From contig JANQHK010000012.1 in assembly GCA_028282685.1 (NCBI GenBank), positions 1-56,084 of the forward strand: 56,084 nucleotides of DNA. Reading direction: 5' to 3'. A program made the translations under genes and the position numbers. The notes below the pieces were generated by a model that had not been told where the DNA came from, ran no database searches, and saw only the letters and a list, made by a program, of their open reading frames with translations. The stretch's first letter is position 1. Every line of letters begins with the position of its first letter. The stretch comes from Phycisphaeraceae bacterium (GTDB lineage Bacteria > Planctomycetota > Phycisphaerae > Phycisphaerales > Zrk34). Shown here in pieces: positions 55,662 to 56,084 of the stretch.

Positions 55662-56084
55662 ATGGCTAATACACAAATCAATCTTCTGGCAATCAACCTC
55701 GGCAACACGCGCTGCCACATCGGCGCGTACGTGGCCGGTGAACTGGAAACCGACGCGCAGCTCGATCCGGGAAATGCGACGGAACTGGAGCAGGCGCTCA
55801 ATCGCCTGTTCGATCCGCTCAGCGATGCGGATGATGCGGTGGTCTACATCGGTTCGGTGAATCCGCAGGCAGCCGAGTGCGTCGCCGAGGCCGTGCGCAA
55901 GGTGCTCGGTATGGAAGCGGTGCGCGTGGAGCGCGATGTGAACGTGGCGATCGGCCGGCAACTGGACCGCGAGACGATCATCGGGGAGGACCGACTGCTC
56001 AATGCCGCAGCGGCGTACGACCGGTTCGGCCAGGCGTGTGTTGTGGTCGACGCCGCTGCGGCATTGAGCAGTCGGTCCTCCCCG
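55662..56084 (+). CDS. coaX: Type III pantothenate kinase, 5' part (truncated)
   Basis: At least 129 residues seen before the artefact. N-terminal LLAINLGNTRCHIGAYVAG resembles the phosphate-binding loop D-x-GN-T/S, with Asn in place of the usual Asp. EDRLLNAAAAYDRFGQACVVVDA matches the family's core; the next residues should read as DAGTA but become AAALSSRSSP, because bases 56050-56084 are the inverted copy of 55982-56016. Makes 4'-phosphopantothenate, first step of CoA synthesis. Only the part up to about 56049 is trusted. Confidence 0.8.
   Translation, partial: MANTQINLLAINLGNTRCHIGAYVAGELETDAQLDPGNATELEQALNRLFDPLSDADDAVVYIGSVNPQAAECVAEAVRKVLGMEAVRVERDVNVAIGRQLDRETIIGEDRLLNAAAAYDRFGQACVVVDAAAALSSRSSP
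55982..56084. repeat. Terminal 35-bp perfect inverted repeat
   Basis: 55982-56016 and 56050-56084 are perfectly complementary around a 33-base loop. The right arm sits at the window end and replaces expected coaX sequence; probably a fold-back artefact of sequencing or assembly. Confidence 0.9.

Overview
This 56 kb GC-rich window looks like a chromosomal contig from a planctomycete, most likely of the Phycisphaerae type. The reasons are two PEP-CTERM proteins, two prepilin-like proteins with an FxDGHV motif, a TMTC-like TPR membrane protein, a Cys-poor DksA-like protein with a lysine-rich tail, and many short intergenic hairpin repeats. No phage, plasmid, rRNA or CRISPR signal was seen. The taxonomic call is inference from gene content; no marker gene was compared. 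The right edge is unusual: the last 35 bases are a perfect inverted copy of bases 55982-56016, which suggests a contig end with a fold-back artefact.

Layout. 1-3800: a frameshifted small lipoprotein gene, then the assimilatory sulfur pair cysH-cysI (minus) with a divergent ArsR-type regulator. 3815-10640: tRNA-Val, xylulokinase, a PEP-CTERM protein, MarR, phosphomannomutase/phosphoglucomutase and a DinG-like helicase. 10730-19770: a lone HicB-like protein, rsmG, clpC, a lipoprotein with a metalloprotease motif, a Gfo/Idh/MocA oxidoreductase and lepA. 19878-21810: plsC-cmk (overlapping, minus) and gcvH. 21823-22676: a RAYT-like HUH transposase gene bracketed by 23-bp-period repeats. 22676-29341: a TMTC-like protein, a prepilin-like protein and a large secreted TPR protein. 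29596-36105: dksA-like and lspA, an ion channel, a short uvrC, a secreted Cys-containing protein, DUF167, DoxX and mutY. 36421-41842: a PEP-CTERM protein, alkaline phosphatase, a second prepilin-like protein and a sigma-54 activator. 42089-47861: rpoZ-coaC, a carbonic-anhydrase-like protein, an FMN-binding protein, alaS and a small ORF plus nucleotidyltransferase pair. 48008-52821: tpiA-secG-yicC-APH-like kinase and DUF1015. 53053-56084: tRNA-Met, PilZ, tRNA-Cys, Rrf2, obg and a truncated coaX.

Most genes are housekeeping (translation, envelope, DNA repair, central metabolism) in short operons. The unusual biology is between the genes: (i) four elements bounded by GGCGCC ends, each with two internal hairpins whose arms differ between copies but stay complementary; one lies inside a second repeat that has CGAGCCGCG inverted ends. 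(ii) Several repeats, including the one next to the RAYT-like gene, fold into stems with an internal tandem G.A/A.G mismatch. (iii) At least seven genes have a TAnnnT -10-like box 7-9 bases before ATG and no ribosome binding site, which suggests leaderless mRNAs.
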